Translations under genes and position numbers: made by a program | Source: UBA7328 sp002471345 | GTDB taxonomy: Bacteria > Bacteroidota > Bacteroidia > Chitinophagales > Saprospiraceae | Length of the DNA stretch: 64,000 bases | Assembly (NCBI GenBank): GCA_964011275.1 | Contig: CAXGOB010000001.1 | Coordinates: forward strand, 155,014-219,013 | Reading direction: 5' to 3' | In this document: in pieces, positions 63,529-64,000 of the stretch | Layout: each line of letters opens with the position of its first letter | Position numbering within the stretch: the stretch's first letter is position 1 | The notes under the pieces: model-generated | What the model saw: only the letters and a program-made list of their open reading frames with translations | Told to the model about the DNA's origin: nothing | Databases searched by the model: none

Positions 63529-64000
63529 ATGAAATCGTCCTATTTATCAAGGAAGGATTCAAGGTCTTTTGCTTTTGAAGTAATAAATAATCCGGCATCG
63601 ATAGAAGAGTTGATGGACTATTTTTTTTCAGATGATCTCCGCATTTGTCAGATGGCTTCTTTTCCAATCATCACTATAGCAGATCATCAAATTGAGTTGC
63701 TTTTACCTTTTCTGAAAAGAATGATAATAGGATACAAGACGGCTCCCCATGTTGCATTTAAAAGAAATGTTTTGAGGACATTACAGTTTGTAGATATTCC
63801 AGAAGATTTAGAAGGAATTGTTTACGACTTGTGTTTAGAAGAATTTTGCAATTTGAAATCTCCTACAGCTCTAAGAGTCTTTGGGTTGACTGTAATGTGC
63901 AATATTTGTATAAAACATCCAGAATTAAGCCAAGAGCTCTTACCTAGGGATATTCAGGAATTAAGGCATAGCTATCTAGCCTTAGGGTTTGATTTTCTAG
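63529..64000 (+). CDS. Alpha-helical repeat-like protein (truncated by window edge)
   Basis: 157 codons from ATG to the edge without a stop; a TTG 39 bp upstream is also in frame. It is leucine-rich and helical (IEELMDYFFSDDLRICQMAS, IELLLPFLKRMIIGYK, HVAFKRNVLRTLQFVDIPED), spaced like HEAT-type repeats. In some genomes I recall similar proteins listed under an adenylosuccinate-lyase label; nothing here supports an enzyme. Divergent from metG, with 152 bp between the starts. Confidence 0.75.
   Translation, partial: MKSSYLSRKDSRSFAFEVINNPASIEELMDYFFSDDLRICQMASFPIITIADHQIELLLPFLKRMIIGYKTAPHVAFKRNVLRTLQFVDIPEDLEGIVYDLCLEEFCNLKSPTALRVFGLTVMCNICIKHPELSQELLPRDIQELRHSYLALGFDFL

Noticed and set aside
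1..64000. CRISPR array, insertion sequence, integrase, toxin-antitoxin or restriction system
   Set aside because: No regularly spaced repeats, no transposase or integrase motif and no defence-gene family were found in any frame examined.

Overview
This is a 64 kb stretch of chromosome that is AT-rich by eye and densely coded. I read it as a member of the Bacteroidota, most likely a marine or environmental Cytophagales-type bacterium. The grounds are a type IX secretion gene (porQ), families typical of that phylum (DUF6503, DUF983, MoxR/DUF58 stress genes, paired rhomboids with a C-terminal DUF6576-like tail, a type II glutaminyl-cyclase-like M28 lipoprotein), several perfect TAnnTTTG-type -7 promoter boxes, no consistent Shine-Dalgarno sequences, and several genes that can only begin at TTG. 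I see no rRNA, tRNA, CRISPR array, insertion sequence, prophage or integrated element. It looks like core genome rather than an accessory island.

Layout. 1-2928 (minus): a MoxR ATPase / DUF3298-like / DUF58 / truncated secreted-protein operon. 3124-10445 (plus): a long co-directional run of a small membrane protein, mutL, two rhomboid proteases, an EEP-family hydrolase, cysS and an M28 lipoprotein, with very short gaps or ATGA overlaps. 10455-11967 (minus): a small unknown gene and an Ada-type alkylation-repair protein. 12105-18557: a regulatory and envelope cluster with an RND-type exporter, a regulator made of two complete TetR proteins in one chain, an outer-membrane beta-barrel protein whose upstream region carries several inverted repeats, a MarR regulator and a DUF1295 membrane enzyme. 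18662-23414 (plus): mfd and a vanadium-haloperoxidase/PAP2-like lipoprotein. 23415-26518 (minus): DUF983 and a two-subunit molybdenum hydroxylase of the isoquinoline-1-oxidoreductase type. 26725-28974: frr, then lpxH-prs. 28975-29448: a gene-free, hairpin-rich stretch. 29449-31817 (plus): membrane protein, quinone oxidoreductase, Tat-exported sugar-isomerase-like lipoprotein. 31820-36048 (minus): dprA, a TMTC-like glycosyltransferase, a small membrane protein and an amidohydrolase. 36172-45542: SRPBCC protein, DUF6503, asnS, porQ, a NagX-like acyltransferase, fabG, a divergent acyl-CoA-oxidase-like enzyme, and an SH3/lipoprotein pair. 45657-53172: GT2, DUF2304 and GT4 glycan genes mixed with DUF2461, a HAD phosphatase, a metallophosphoesterase, mnmE and a second DUF6503 gene. 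53303-64000: thrS, two bacterial-PH-domain proteins, ileS, a LURP-one-related protein, metG, and a truncated alpha-helical protein at the right edge.

Translation genes are unusually frequent: five aminoacyl-tRNA synthetases (Cys, Asn, Thr, Ile, Met), the tRNA-modifying GTPase MnmE and the ribosome recycling factor. DNA maintenance is represented by mutL, mfd, dprA and ada. The most unusual locus is the tandem-TetR gene with the inverted-repeat array just downstream of it, ahead of the outer-membrane protein gene. I found no defence or mobile system, and I do not claim an entirely new biological system. The tandem TetR locus and the structured gene-free stretch near 29 kb are the best candidates for undescribed biology.
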